Assembly: GCA_021234155.1 (NCBI GenBank)
Contig: JAJEKV010000046.1
Location: 5,151,012 to 5,215,011, forward strand
Direction of reading: 5' to 3'
Source of the DNA: Isoetes taiwanensis
Taxonomy: Eukaryota > Streptophyta > Lycopodiopsida > Isoetales > Isoetaceae
DNA length: 64,000 bases
The notes below the pieces were generated by a model. It was not told the DNA's origin. It was given only the letters and a program-made list of their open reading frames with translations, and made no database searches. The translations under genes were made by a program, and so were the position numbers. This document shows positions 12,000-21,659 of the stretch, in pieces. Within the stretch, counting starts at the first letter, position 1, and each line of letters opens with the position of its first letter.

Positions 12000-13170
12000 T
12001 GCAAGAAGGCTTCCCCCCGCGCCTTTGGACTACCCGGTAGAGTTGTGCCCATATACAAAGCGGGGGACCCCCACCCAGACCAACTATCGTACCATTATGG
12101 TGATTCTGTCTTTGCCAAGTTGCTTGCCGGGATTCTTGGCGGCGGCCCGACACTTTGGGCGAGGGATGGAGAAGTCGCGGGCTCTCCGCATGCAGGCTTC
12201 CGCCCGGCATTCTACTATTGACCATATCTTCACTCTGCGAACACTTATAGAGGATAGCCGGAATCAACGCCGAGAATGCATCTTGTTGCTTTGTGGATTT
12301 ACGCCAAAGGCTTTTGACACGATGCCTCGGGATAAGTTGTGGGGCCAGTTGAGACGACTAGGGACCCCGTCGACTTGCGAATGCTATATCTGAGACTATC
12401 TGAGGGCTTGCTCCGGTCATCTCACACAATCGGGGGAGCCCGTTGTTAGTAGCATTGGGGTGCGCCGGGGCCCCTCTATCCCCGACGCTCTTGACTTGTA
12501 CATTGACCAGCTAGAAGAATGGCTAGGCGAGCACGGGGGCCTCGGATTGATGCACCACATAATCCGGCAACTCATATATGCTGATGATGTTGACCTGCTC
12601 GCGCATATACCCCGAGGGACATGCAACGCCACACGGATGCTTTGGACACTTTCTGCCAATTCACTGACATGAGAGTTAACTTGACCAAGACAAGGGTGCT
12701 GCTGGTCCCATCATCCCGGCACCCAGGCCTTCCCTCATTCACTTACCAGGGGCAGGTAGTGGAGGTGGCTCAGTCTTATAAGTATTTGGGCATTGAGTTT
12801 TCTACTACCACACATTGGGATGCATCGATCAGGTTACGGGTCACTGCAGGCTAGAAAGCCACGTATGCAATGCAAAACAACAATCCAAGGCGGTCAGTAT
12901 GCATGGGGTCACCAGGCACACTTGTTCAGGGCCTTGGTTGAACCGGTCCTCCTCTATGGGGAAGAAGTGTGGGGCCAGTGATATCCCTCACCACTTGGAA
13001 CGATCTAGAGCAGGTACAGAAGGCCTTCTTGGCCCGGGCCCTGGAAGTAAAGTCCATGGTCCCATATCAGATCTTGCTCCGGGAGACAGGCTTCCTTCCA
13101 TTCTGACAGGAGGGCTGCTGAACGTCACATTATTTACTTCCGAAGGTGGTGGCTATGGATGAAGCCCGGC
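12000..13170 (+). pseudogene. Degraded reverse transcriptase of the nested LINE
   Basis: RT blocks appear in more than one frame: VVPIYKAGDP, a KAFDTMPRDKLWGQLRRLG block (catalytic Asp), DLYIDQLEEWL, QLIYADDVDLLAH with the YADD box, MRVNLTKTRVLL, YKYLGIEFS, and VEPVLLYGEEVWGQ. These are the same landmarks as in the minus-strand LINE at 38.1-39.6 kb. Multiple stops and shifts show decay, many consistent with loss of CpG. Confidence 0.8.
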
Positions 13171-13930
13171 TGCCCAACCTTGCTTTGGCGGTGGGCGATG
13201 TGCCCCGCAACGACTCAAAGCCCTTTGGAAAGATAAGCAAGCCCGTGGTTCTCGCTATGGAATGTGCGGGCACACGGTGTGGACCCGGTGCATACACCGG
13301 AAAACGCTACGCTTGAAGCGATGCTTGGATGCTTGCTTCATGGCCAAGCTTTGGGATCTGCGAGGCCTGTCACATGTCAAGGTGGCAAATTATCGACAAT
13401 GAGGTTAATCCCATGCTCACGAGGGCCCACACCACTACACACCCATCTACCCATGAAAAGCGCGGGGTGATTGCTTCTATTCCAAGACAGTGCACACCAC
13501 CTCCGCATTGAGGCAGGGGGGAGATGGATTCGGGCCGCGTGAGGGGACGAGTCTGTCAATCGCCGTCAGCGGCCCATTGAGGATGAAAGTCACGCCCTCC
13601 GGGCTGTCCGTGATACCAAAGATATCCGGGCTCGGTATGCTCGGTTAGTTGTGCCCCATCAGGCCTTGCATGAGCTCTTGAAAGCCGACCTCTGTAGGCT
13701 TGTTGGGATCGTTACCTCCGGGAGGTAATGGATCTGCCGGACTTCGCTTATGCCCCCTTGTGATTATGTATATAACTGTGCAGTATGTCAGCATCCTTAT
13801 TGCTACTAAGGTTTTTCCCCCGAAAACCCTTCGGGGCAGGGGTTTTTTAATCCTGGTAGTAATACGCCTGCTGCTCTCTCTTTGTACTTGGGTCCCATAG
13901 GCCAGTTGGTCTCCGTGGACGATAAAATCA

Positions 13931-13950
13931 TATTCTATTCTATTCTATTC
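13931..13950 (+). repeat. (TATTC)4 tail of the nested LINE
   Basis: Four copies of tattc mark the 3' end of the inserted LINE, immediately before the outer LINE reading frame resumes at 13953. A pentanucleotide tail in place of poly(A) is a useful family marker. Confidence 0.85.
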
Positions 13951-13952
13951 TT

Positions 13953-15558
13953 AATTGGGCTAAGTGTAGTGCTTTATGGGTAGGGAAGGAAGCAGTTCTG
14001 CATTTTTTATATGAGTATGCCTGGAAGGTTGTTGTACCATCTGCAAAGACAAAGCTTCTAGGAGTCCCCTTTGGTTTAGATATTGACATGAATGAAGCAT
14101 GGGATGAAATTATCTTAAATTTACAAAGGCAACTGATTTGGTGGAGAGGTTCAAAGTTATCCTTGGCAGGTAGAATTCAAGTAGCTAAGTCAGTATTGAA
14201 CAATACGCATATTTATTTGGTTTCGGTTCTATTGGCTCCAGCTTCTAAGTTTGCGAGATAAAAAATTTGTAAGAGATTTTGTCCGTGTACCCGATCAAGG
14301 AGGCACTGTGAAGGTGGCGTGGAAGAAATGTATGTTGTTTAAACAACAAGGAGGACTTGGTATGTTGGATCTTTCTTTACAGGGTAAGGTCTTAGCTTCT
14401 AAGCTATTGTTCAGTTTGTTGAAAGATGATTGTGCATCACCAGGTATGAAGTTACTTAAACAATCAGTAAAGAAGTGTATGGTTTTTCATAAGCGAGGTG
14501 TGAGAATTGAGCTCCCTTGGGCATTGTTATATCCATTGAAAGCTTCTTCACATGCCTCTCCAGTACTGAAAGGCTTGCTTCAGGCCTGGAAGGTAGTCCA
14601 GCAGGTGATTACATTTGATTGGGAAGCTTGTCTTCAGGCATCTTCCCCTTTTCTGTGGTTGCCTTTGTATACTCATGGACAACTACACCCAGTTGTAGAA
14701 TTTATGCATGCGCATTCCCAAGCGAGGTGGAGGAGAGCAGGTATTATTGCTATTGAACAGTGGTATTTTGGTATTGACATTGCTCCTTGGCAATGGTTTC
14801 AGAAAACATATGGGTTGTTGGATAAAGATATCAGTATATGGGCTTATGTAGCAAGTGCTCTTCCTCTAATTAAGAAGGTGGGTAACAAGAGATGCTGGAA
14901 CTTTGTTCAAGGTATTAAAGAAGGCAAGAAGCTAGTAAGTTCATGCTACAGATTGCTTACCTCCTCAAATACTTTATCACCTTCTCGAAAATGGCACTTA
15001 CAGACTTTGCCTTCTCAATGGCAATCCATCTGGAACCTTATTTGGTCTAAATATAATCCTCCAAAGGTAAATGTTCTACTTTGGCAGGTGATTCATCGCT
15101 CTTTGAGAGTTAATGAGATGGTTCATCGCTCTAAGCCGGTAGTAAGCCCACTTTGCCCAATGTGTGAGCGGTGCATTGAAACATTGGAGCACTGTTTATA
15201 TTTGTGTGCAGAGCTGAGTAGTCTTAGGTCCTGGCTGCATTCTCTTTTTGGAGTATCTTTGGATAGTCAGCACTTTCTTTTGGGTATTTATCCAAATCAG
15301 TGGACTGCTTCTAAAAGGATTGCATTTCACATGGCAAAGTCTTGGCTAATATGGAGTGTATGGAAGCGAAGGCGAAGAAAGGTCTTTTATGATAAGCGCA
15401 TTTCTTCTCAGGTAGTGCTTCAAGAAATTCGTAAGAAGTTGTATAATTGCTTTCAGATCTCCAATTGGCCTGATCGTATTAAAATTCCAATATGGAGTGA
15501 TCATCTAAAAGTGATTGATGCTTCAGGGACATTTCTTACTTCTGGAAGTACTTTGTAA
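13953..15558 (+). pseudogene. LINE ORF2, C-terminal part with zf-RVT domain
   Basis: Resuming at 13953, the frame encodes the RT thumb (NWAKCSALWVGKEA, GVPFGLDID, RQLIWWRGSKLSLAGRIQVAKSVL) up to a stop at 14259-14261. A one-base frame change then opens the next stretch to 15558, with GGLGMLDLSLQGK and the zinc-ribbon-like zf-RVT motif (CPMC...LEHCLYLC) at about 15160-15210. This is the normal C-terminal layout of plant L1 ORF2. The frameshift at about 14250 inactivates it. Confidence 0.88.
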
Positions 15559-15603
15559 TATTTTGAGTGTATAATATGACGTAAAACACGTTCTTCAAAA
15601 AAA

Positions 15604-15618
15604 ACATATTACCTAGAA
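15604..15618 (+). repeat. Target-site duplication, right copy, of the outer LINE
   Basis: The sequence acatattacctagaa matches 7928-7942 exactly and directly follows the A-rich tail. Confidence 0.85.
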
Positions 15619-15796
15619 ATATTAAAAGAGGAGATATTTGTGCGCAGAAGAACCATGTTGTCATTTAATAGAAAATAACCAGCACCTGCAAACAAGGAAA
15701 CAATATAGAACATACATTATTTTCCTGTACATCTTGTAGATATATCTCTGTAACAATAAAACCAATGGCATGAACCATGATCATGTTGAGCAGACG

Positions 15797-15941
15797 TAAT
15801 GTTTGATATTCGATGTCGAACTGGGTGCATATCCAGCTGCTTCTAAATCTTCATTCTTTGTGTCAGATTCTGTTTTGAAATCTTTGAAGAACCCAAGCTG
15901 CCTGGCATTATGGTAGAACAAATAGCGCATGCCTAAAGCTG
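15797..15941 (-). CDS. Possible terminal exon of an unrecognised gene
   Basis: On the minus strand a good acceptor (ttttacag) precedes 145 bases that are open to a TGA and encode GMRYLFYHNARQLGFFKDF followed by an acidic, Ser/Thr-rich C-terminus. Just upstream, about 15960-16055, a hydrophobic open segment (SSDATIFASFLSMVLLILRS) also follows an acceptor (ttgtgcag), but I could not find a donor that joins the two in phase. It might be the last exon of a membrane protein, or a gene fragment. I recognise no family with confidence. Confidence 0.3.
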
Positions 15942-16529
15942 TAAAAGGGACGTGAGATTATGGCTTCTAAGAATAAGAAGGACCATTGATAAAAAGCTAG
16001 CAAAAATTGTAGCATCTGATGAGACTATGGCCTGCACAACAAGATTACAATTATCTTCAGAATCACTTTACACTGAACCATCTTCGCTTGCAGCTATAGC
16101 AGATGGATAATCCCTCTCATTTTGTAGAACGACAGCCGTTTTTCTCAACTACATAGCATAGAAGCACATGCATATTAGCTTTGCTGCTGTATTGGCCAGA
16201 GTGCAAAGAATTGGTGGACTCGAACTACATGAAAACCCTAGAACACATAAGCTCGATATGTGCATATAATAGCCTTGGATTTATGGCATGAAATAGGGTC
16301 TTTATTGTGAGCCCTAAATTAAGGACTCAATCTTGGCCATTCATATAAATGGCTGATAAATGGATGTGCAAACATGCATTAGGATTATAAAATTAAAAGA
16401 TGGAAATATTGTGGGCACCCTAGATGTACACATTAGCACATCTTGTGAAATACACACTAAATCATATGAAAAAACCATAGAAAAAAAAGTATAAAAATAC
16501 AAAAGAAACCCCCTGTTGTTAATGCTAGA

Positions 16530-17850
16530 TATTCATGAAGAGAGCATGCTCTTGTATATACAATAAAAGGCAAAAGCCCTTTTAGCTCCTTTGAGCCAAA
16601 TAGAGATAAAGGGCCAAGGTTGCAACACATGTATAAATATAACACGTTCCAACATCCCCCCTGCAAACTTGGTCTCTTTGTAAAACAAATAAGTAGCATG
16701 TATCTTCGAGGGTGAGATCAAACGCACAATAGATGTCCTACCCCTGCAGAGTTGATCTTTAGCTCGAGTAAAAAAACCTTTTATGGGAATCACAAGGAAA
16801 AAACCCGAGCTCCCTCTTATGAGTATGTACTCACACATTAAATGTGAAGGACAATATTCAATCTTAACTGTGCCCTTTTTAACTTCGGCCTGAACATAAT
16901 GATTGTGTATCTCTCTGTGCTTAATCTTAGAATTCAACACTTGATCTTTTGCAAGGTGAAGTAGCACTCTGATTGTCACAAAACAAAGTTGTCCTTTGAG
17001 ACAGTGGAAACCCAAAATCTGCAAGGAGTCATCGTAACCAAGCTAGCTCCCGACAAACAAATGAAGCAGCCATATATTCAGATTCTGTCGTAGAAGTTGC
17101 AATACAATTTTGTTTCTTGCATGCCCATGATACTAAACACGATCCAATGATAAAACAATTTCTGCTTTTAGATTGCATTAGATGATCAGAACTTGCCCCA
17201 TCTGCATCTGTACAACATGTTAAAGACATAATCCTTTGCTCACCATCTTGCTTACAATATAGAATTCCATAGTTGATTGTTTCTTTCAAATATTTCAAAA
17301 TACGTTTAGTAGCAATCCAATGTTCTTTGCAAAGATTGGATGTAAATTGAAAAGATTTGCTGCAAATGGAATATCTAGGCGAGAAGCATGTGCAAAGTAT
17401 TGAAGATCTCCAACCAAACTAGCGTAAGGAATTCGTGTGACTCAAATGCATCCATCCTTTTGAACGATCACATTGAATATTGAAACCAAGATAAGAACGA
17501 ATATTTTCAAGATCAGTTATCTCAAATGTTGATGCTAGCTACTTCTTGACAGTGGTTAGGAGTCTCGTACCATTACAAACAAGGAAATTATCATCAACAT
17601 AGTTTGTGATGAATCCTGCTATAAACATTAGGATCTGCATTCGAGGATCGAAAACCAATGGAACATAGAAAATCGATTCAACTTACAAACTATTCGCTCC
17701 TTTTTTGGAATAGCAAAACTTTTGTGTTGGTCCATGAAAATTTCTTCTTTGATATCTCCATTCAGGAAAGCAGTCTTTACATCTATCTGATGAACTTCCA
17801 AGTCAAATTGTACTGCAAAGTCTAACACTACATGAACAGTGGTCAAACGT
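16530..17850 (-). mobile_element. Ty1/copia retrotransposon, 3' half (RT and RNase H)
   Basis: Minus-strand text gives the copia order: RT with DLEVHQIDVKTAFLNGDIKEE at about 17740-17810, the NYVDD box at about 17588-17605, then RNase H with DADGASSD, SWACKKQ, STTESEYMA and DNQ-like text followed by HLAKDQVLNSKIKHREIHNHY at about 16890-16960. The pol frame contains stops and shifts. Gag, protease, integrase and the 5' LTR are missing: homology stops abruptly at about 17850. A purine tract leads directly into an LTR-like TGTTGGAACG start at 16654. Confidence 0.88.
16640..16665 (-). repeat. Polypurine tract and 3' LTR start of the copia element
   Basis: The minus strand reads gcaggggggat followed by TGTTGGAACGTG, with the LTR beginning at 16654 and running to lower coordinates. 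The lower end of the LTR could not be fixed; it probably lies between 16200 and 16500. Confidence 0.7.
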
Positions 17851-17859
17851 ACAACTGGA

Positions 17860-18480
17860 CGTTAAAAAATCTATTCTTAGTTATTCTTTGCTCCTACCTA
17901 TTCCTATAAGGCTTTCCAATCCGAAATGGCACGAAATGGTTATCCAAGGAAAGATTATCCGACCAAAAAAAAAACAAAATCGATTTTGAATAATTATGAT
18001 ATTATAAATATTATTTGTGGTTGAAACTGTAAATACGTGGCGAAAAAAAAAGCATTGACACGTGTTGATGATCTAAATGGACTTCCACCAACGTAATCTA
18101 TAAGAAATCTAGGGTGTAAATTAGGGTGGATTTGTGTGAGATTTATTTTGAATATTTGGTGTAGATTAGAGTAAATTTGGTTTATGGTATCAATTTTCAA
18201 TGGTTATGCCTATGAATGACATTTTATATATATGTGGCTTAGAATGCAAACACATGGCAAAAAATTAGCCTTTGATTAGTGACATGTGTCTTTTAAAAAA
18301 AAAAAAAAACTTCCAGCCTATAAATAGAAGACGTTCCTAGCATTTCATCACATTGAAACAATTGGATTATTAGTGTGAGCGCTTCGTTCTTGCTTCAATT
18401 CTCATATTCAAGATATATATTTTGCAAATATGTTGAAATTTGGGTTGTTTGATATTAAATGAACATTTTCCTTTTATTTA
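17860..18480 (+). promoter_or_regulatory. AT-rich stretch with a TATA-like promoter at about 18318
   Basis: There is no gene between 17860 and 18480. At 18318-18327 cctataaatagaag has a strong TATA-box form, and about 30 bases on lies a C/A-rich segment that could hold a transcription start. The only open frame downstream is 18494-18727 (77 codons from an ATG), which resembles nothing I know. Confidence 0.3.
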
Positions 18481-18493
18481 TCCTAGTTGATCA

Positions 18494-18727
18494 ATGTATA
18501 TTGTTTGTGCTTTGAACCATTGGGTACATGCAAATCAAAATTCTACTGAAATAGAGATACTTATAGATGCCAATCCGAGAACACAAGGCAATAATGCGGG
18601 TCTGTTTAAATCTCATGTGTCATGGAGACATGAAGCAATAGCGCAAGTTCAAATTTTGTGTTCTCGAATTGAGACACATTTGTTGCTACATATAATTCCA
18701 GCTAGTAAGTCATTTGAAAGAGAATAG
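18494..18727 (+). CDS. Unrecognised 77-codon open frame behind a TATA-like box
   Basis: It starts with ATG and encodes a short protein with no recognisable domain, rich in Asn, His and Ile (VHANQNSTEIEILIDANPR near the start). It ends just before one copy of the gaaatgttcgcggc...gcgataaatttc repeat at 18736. The upstream TATAAATA at about 18320 is the only hint of expression. It could equally be a chance frame. Confidence 0.2.
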   Translation: MYIVCALNHWVHANQNSTEIEILIDANPRTQGNNAGLFKSHVSWRHEAIAQVQILCSRIETHLLLHIIPASKSFERE

Positions 18728-18735
18728 GGATCGGG

Positions 18736-18776
18736 AAAGAGAAATGTTCGCGGCAGCCGCCGCTGCGATAAATTTC
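18736..18776. repeat. Short GC-rich hairpin repeat, copy 2
   Basis: The segment has the same ends as copy 1 (gaaatgttcgcggc and gcgataaatttc) with an expanded centre, cagccgccgct, able to pair with the flanking GCGGC. Confidence 0.6.
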
Positions 18777-18779
18777 ATG

Positions 18780-20420
18780 TAATATAAATGAAATGTTGAA
18801 ATTTGCCTCAAAATTAATTTTGACAAGTAGAATGTTTCAAAAACCTTGAATATATGTACTTTTTCCATGCGAAACATCACTCCCAACAATATAGCTCACA
18901 ACGTGATGCTTAATATGAAACCATGGACTTGTTTTATTAGAAACTCAATGTCTTTATTACAACAATTGTATTTTCATAGTATATTTGATTTGTAATAAAT
19001 AAATCCATCGTGGTTTTCTTTACCGTTATTTAATTCTATCTAATGTTGCACCATCCCCATCTAGATATGTCATCACTTTTGACTGGGCGGCGTTTCTCTT
19101 CTCGACATCATATTACGATCTAAACATTGCAATGGAGTATTGGCCCTTGCTTATAGATATTACTCGGCACATCGTTTATTTATTCTTTATTCAGCAATTT
19201 TTATTCTTTCCATCACACTTCATGATGATTTGAACACGTCAGAGCTTTGAACCCATATGTTGCCATCTAGACTCATAATGGAGAGACAACCCATATAATT
19301 TTTCAGGAATCAAAATAAAGACTATTCTTGGTGCAAAGTTAACATCTAACCAAGGCACACCTACCTAATATCTTCTGGCCTATCTTAACCATCAAAGTGA
19401 CTAAACTAGTCGTGCTTTTATGTCTTCCATGTATTGCTGTGGAGAACTGGTCTCAAAAAGGTATCATAGGGTTGAAGTCAAAACACCACTTTTTCAGATC
19501 AGATAAGCTGAATCATATATGTCAATGCCACCGGGTTACACTCACCATTTTTGAATAGTAGAATCCTCTAACCCTGAAATGATGAGTACATCTTTTAGCA
19601 TCTAACTTATACAAACAAAAATGGCTATGTTTCAAAAACTAAAACAAATAGTTGCATTTTTTTTAAAAAAAGGAGCGGTACTTCAAAACCTCGAAAAAGG
19701 CACCGTAGACTTTTGTGAAAGCACGATTAGCAATTCTAGGCAAATATATTCTTAGAAATGATGTTGGGCAGATTTATACTGGTTTTGCACAGACATAGGA
19801 TAGCAAACCATATATATTATACACGTATATAAGTCTTTCTCCTTAGATTCGATTCTTTTGTGCCTTAATATTTAAGTGACACCTATACCGTCTTTTTCCT
19901 GGGTACAAAATTCCGGCAGGATTTCTAGGCGAGTTTTTCTTGCATATAAAATATTCCGGCAGATCTGTGGAGGCCCTGCGTTTGCAAAAGCGGCTGGGCT
20001 TCCGTATTTGGGGAGATCACAAGCTCTGCGCATATAGAAGATATAGAAGATGGTCATATAGAAGATCTGCTCGGTTTGGTGCAACCGGACCTTTGTTACA
20101 GAAATCGTTCTTCCTGCTTTACCAAGAAATCGTTCTTCCATAATAAGCTTTACCACTGTATTTTGTTTCTTAATTACTTTTAGCTTATCTATCATTTTGA
20201 ACGTATGGGAATCCCTTCATTTACTTGGTACTAGATGGCATCTCTACTGTCCAGCCAGCAGTAACATGAAGGGATTGGAGGGTTATGCTAATTTTGCGAT
20301 TATTATGCCATGATGGCAGGGGAGTTTTGTGCAACTCAATTGGCCAACAAGGAAGATCTGATTCCTTCTTTCAGATTGCAATGGCTTATTTGATGACTTT
20401 ATTACATGTACTTTATTTTG
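18780..20420. other. AT-rich stretch without a supported gene
   Basis: No splice-bounded coding block was found. The region around 19905-20035 is more GC-rich, with ttccggcagatctgtggaggccctgcg, and has open frames on both strands, but no domain is recognisable. Confidence 0.4.
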
Positions 20421-20424
20421 GCAG

Positions 20425-21657
20425 AGTGCTGGAGGAATAACCTACCAATTGGTATGCCTCCTGAGTTCAACTACTTGTGCAGGCCACCATCGGAATTTGT
20501 CATCGAGGATGACAACAAGGTATATCATTTAAACACCACTTTCTATGAATGGCACAAAATTCAAGACCTTTAATGTTGCAATAAGCAGTGCTGCTGTCTG
20601 AGAAATTCTCTTTCTCTAGAACTTTCTTGCAGCTTCTTAACAATTTTTTTTGTACTGTGACTCCTTTCAGGATTTCGTTTCCATCTCCAGTGACTCATTA
20701 TGTGACGAAATTTCTTGTGGATTGCCTGGAATACATGCTGGTAGCTAATGTAAATCTATTATGAGAAATGTGAAGTAGCTAAATTATGAGCGCACTTTGT
20801 TTATGTATAGGAACTTTCTTAGTCCTACATGTCACAAATCCGTGAGCTTCTGATAACATCTTAAAATGCACTTAAATGAGGCTCAGTTAATTGATGTCTC
20901 TTAACATTTTCTTAGAAAAAGACTCTCTTGCCAATAGGACAAGGGACAGACAGATGCAGGCCTCCATTTTCCTGTCCATCTATCCTGACTTTAATGTCGA
21001 TTTGCCATGTGATAATTAATAAAGTAGTCTAGCATACAGGCTTCCTCTTCCAAGATTACTTTGCATTATATTTATAAGTCAGCATAATAAGGCAGTCTTT
21101 AATATTTGTGACAAGATCAAGGAGTTAGTCTTTTGTGGAGCATCTCGATCTTCTCCTTCTTGCAACTGTTATAGCAGCTCAACTGGTATAAATCTCACTG
21201 GCTTCAAGATAATCTAGAGACATGCTAAAAGATATTCTATGTTTGCATTGCCACGCCTTCATGTATAGATTTTCTTTCATTTATAGGTATGTACTCGGCT
21301 GAACCTCTTTGACATTGTGTTTTTACATTGTATATTCAGTCGTGCTCTCATATTCGTGAAGAAACTATAGACTGAGATTATATCGTTAACTGTAGCTTTT
21401 TCCATCTGCATGTCTTCACAAGGCTGTGAGTCCTGCAAATATGACAAAATTAGGCAAGCACAAGAGTATACTGAAAGTTTTGCAAATTAGAAAAGTACAG
21501 TACCTGGAAGAACTGGTGTCTATTCTCATGATTGATGTGATTTGGCTGTGTCTGTTTTTGGATCTCAGATCTATGTGAGTTTGGTGATGATTTGGTTGGA
21601 ACTCAAAGTTTATCTGATCAGTTAAAGAATGCTGATGTTTTTTGTGGTGGGATCTAA
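20425..21657 (+). CDS. Unrecognised gene, last three exons
   Basis: Three consecutive blocks join in phase with consensus splice sites. Exon 20425-20519 (acceptor ggcag, donor AAG|gtatat) encodes a block with RNNLPIGMPPEFNYLCRPPS. Exon 20671-20740 (acceptor tttcag, donor CTG|gtagct) encodes DFVSISSDSLCDEISCGLPG. Exon 21569-21657 (acceptor ctcag) encodes LCEFGDDLVGTQSLSDQLK and ends at TAA. Phases are 2/0, 0/1 and 1/stop, so the joined frame stays open across both introns. Such agreement is unlikely by chance, so this is probably the C-terminus of a real protein or of a captured gene. Upstream exons were not found and I do not recognise the family. Confidence 0.5.
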
Positions 21658-21659
21658 TT

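Larger units (their letters stand above)
8711..13952 (+). mobile_element. Nested GC-rich LINE with ORF1, endonuclease and RT remnants
   Basis: About 5.24 kb of sequence, far richer in GC than its surroundings, interrupts the outer LINE between two in-frame codons. The left edge carries a degraded ORF1 (8855-9304). An endonuclease with LLGDFN lies at about 10909-10930. RT pieces follow: VVPIYKAGDP near 12040, KAFDTMPRDKLW at about 12307-12345, QLIYADDVDLLA at about 12569-12605, and YKYLGIEFS at about 12780-12800. The tail is a (TATTC) repeat at 13931-13950. Only ctt is shared at the two junctions, so a target duplication is at most 3 bp. Frames are broken in many places. This lineage matches the LINE pieces at 29.1, 31.5 and 38.1-39.6 kb. 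Confidence 0.88.
7943..15603 (+). mobile_element. 5'-truncated plant L1-type LINE, interrupted by a nested LINE
   Basis: The element lacks ORF1 and endonuclease and begins within the reverse-transcriptase half of ORF2. It ends in a short A run at about 15597-15604 and is bounded by a 15-bp target duplication. A second LINE sits inside it at 8711-13952. ORF2 is also broken by a frameshift near 14250-14261, so it is dead. AT-rich codon use contrasts sharply with the GC-rich insert. Confidence 0.9.

Noticed and set aside
8880-13560. Many long minus-strand open frames in the GC-rich segment
   Set aside because: They are shadows of the plus-strand LINE in GC-rich DNA with few stop codons; the recognisable domains are all on the plus strand.
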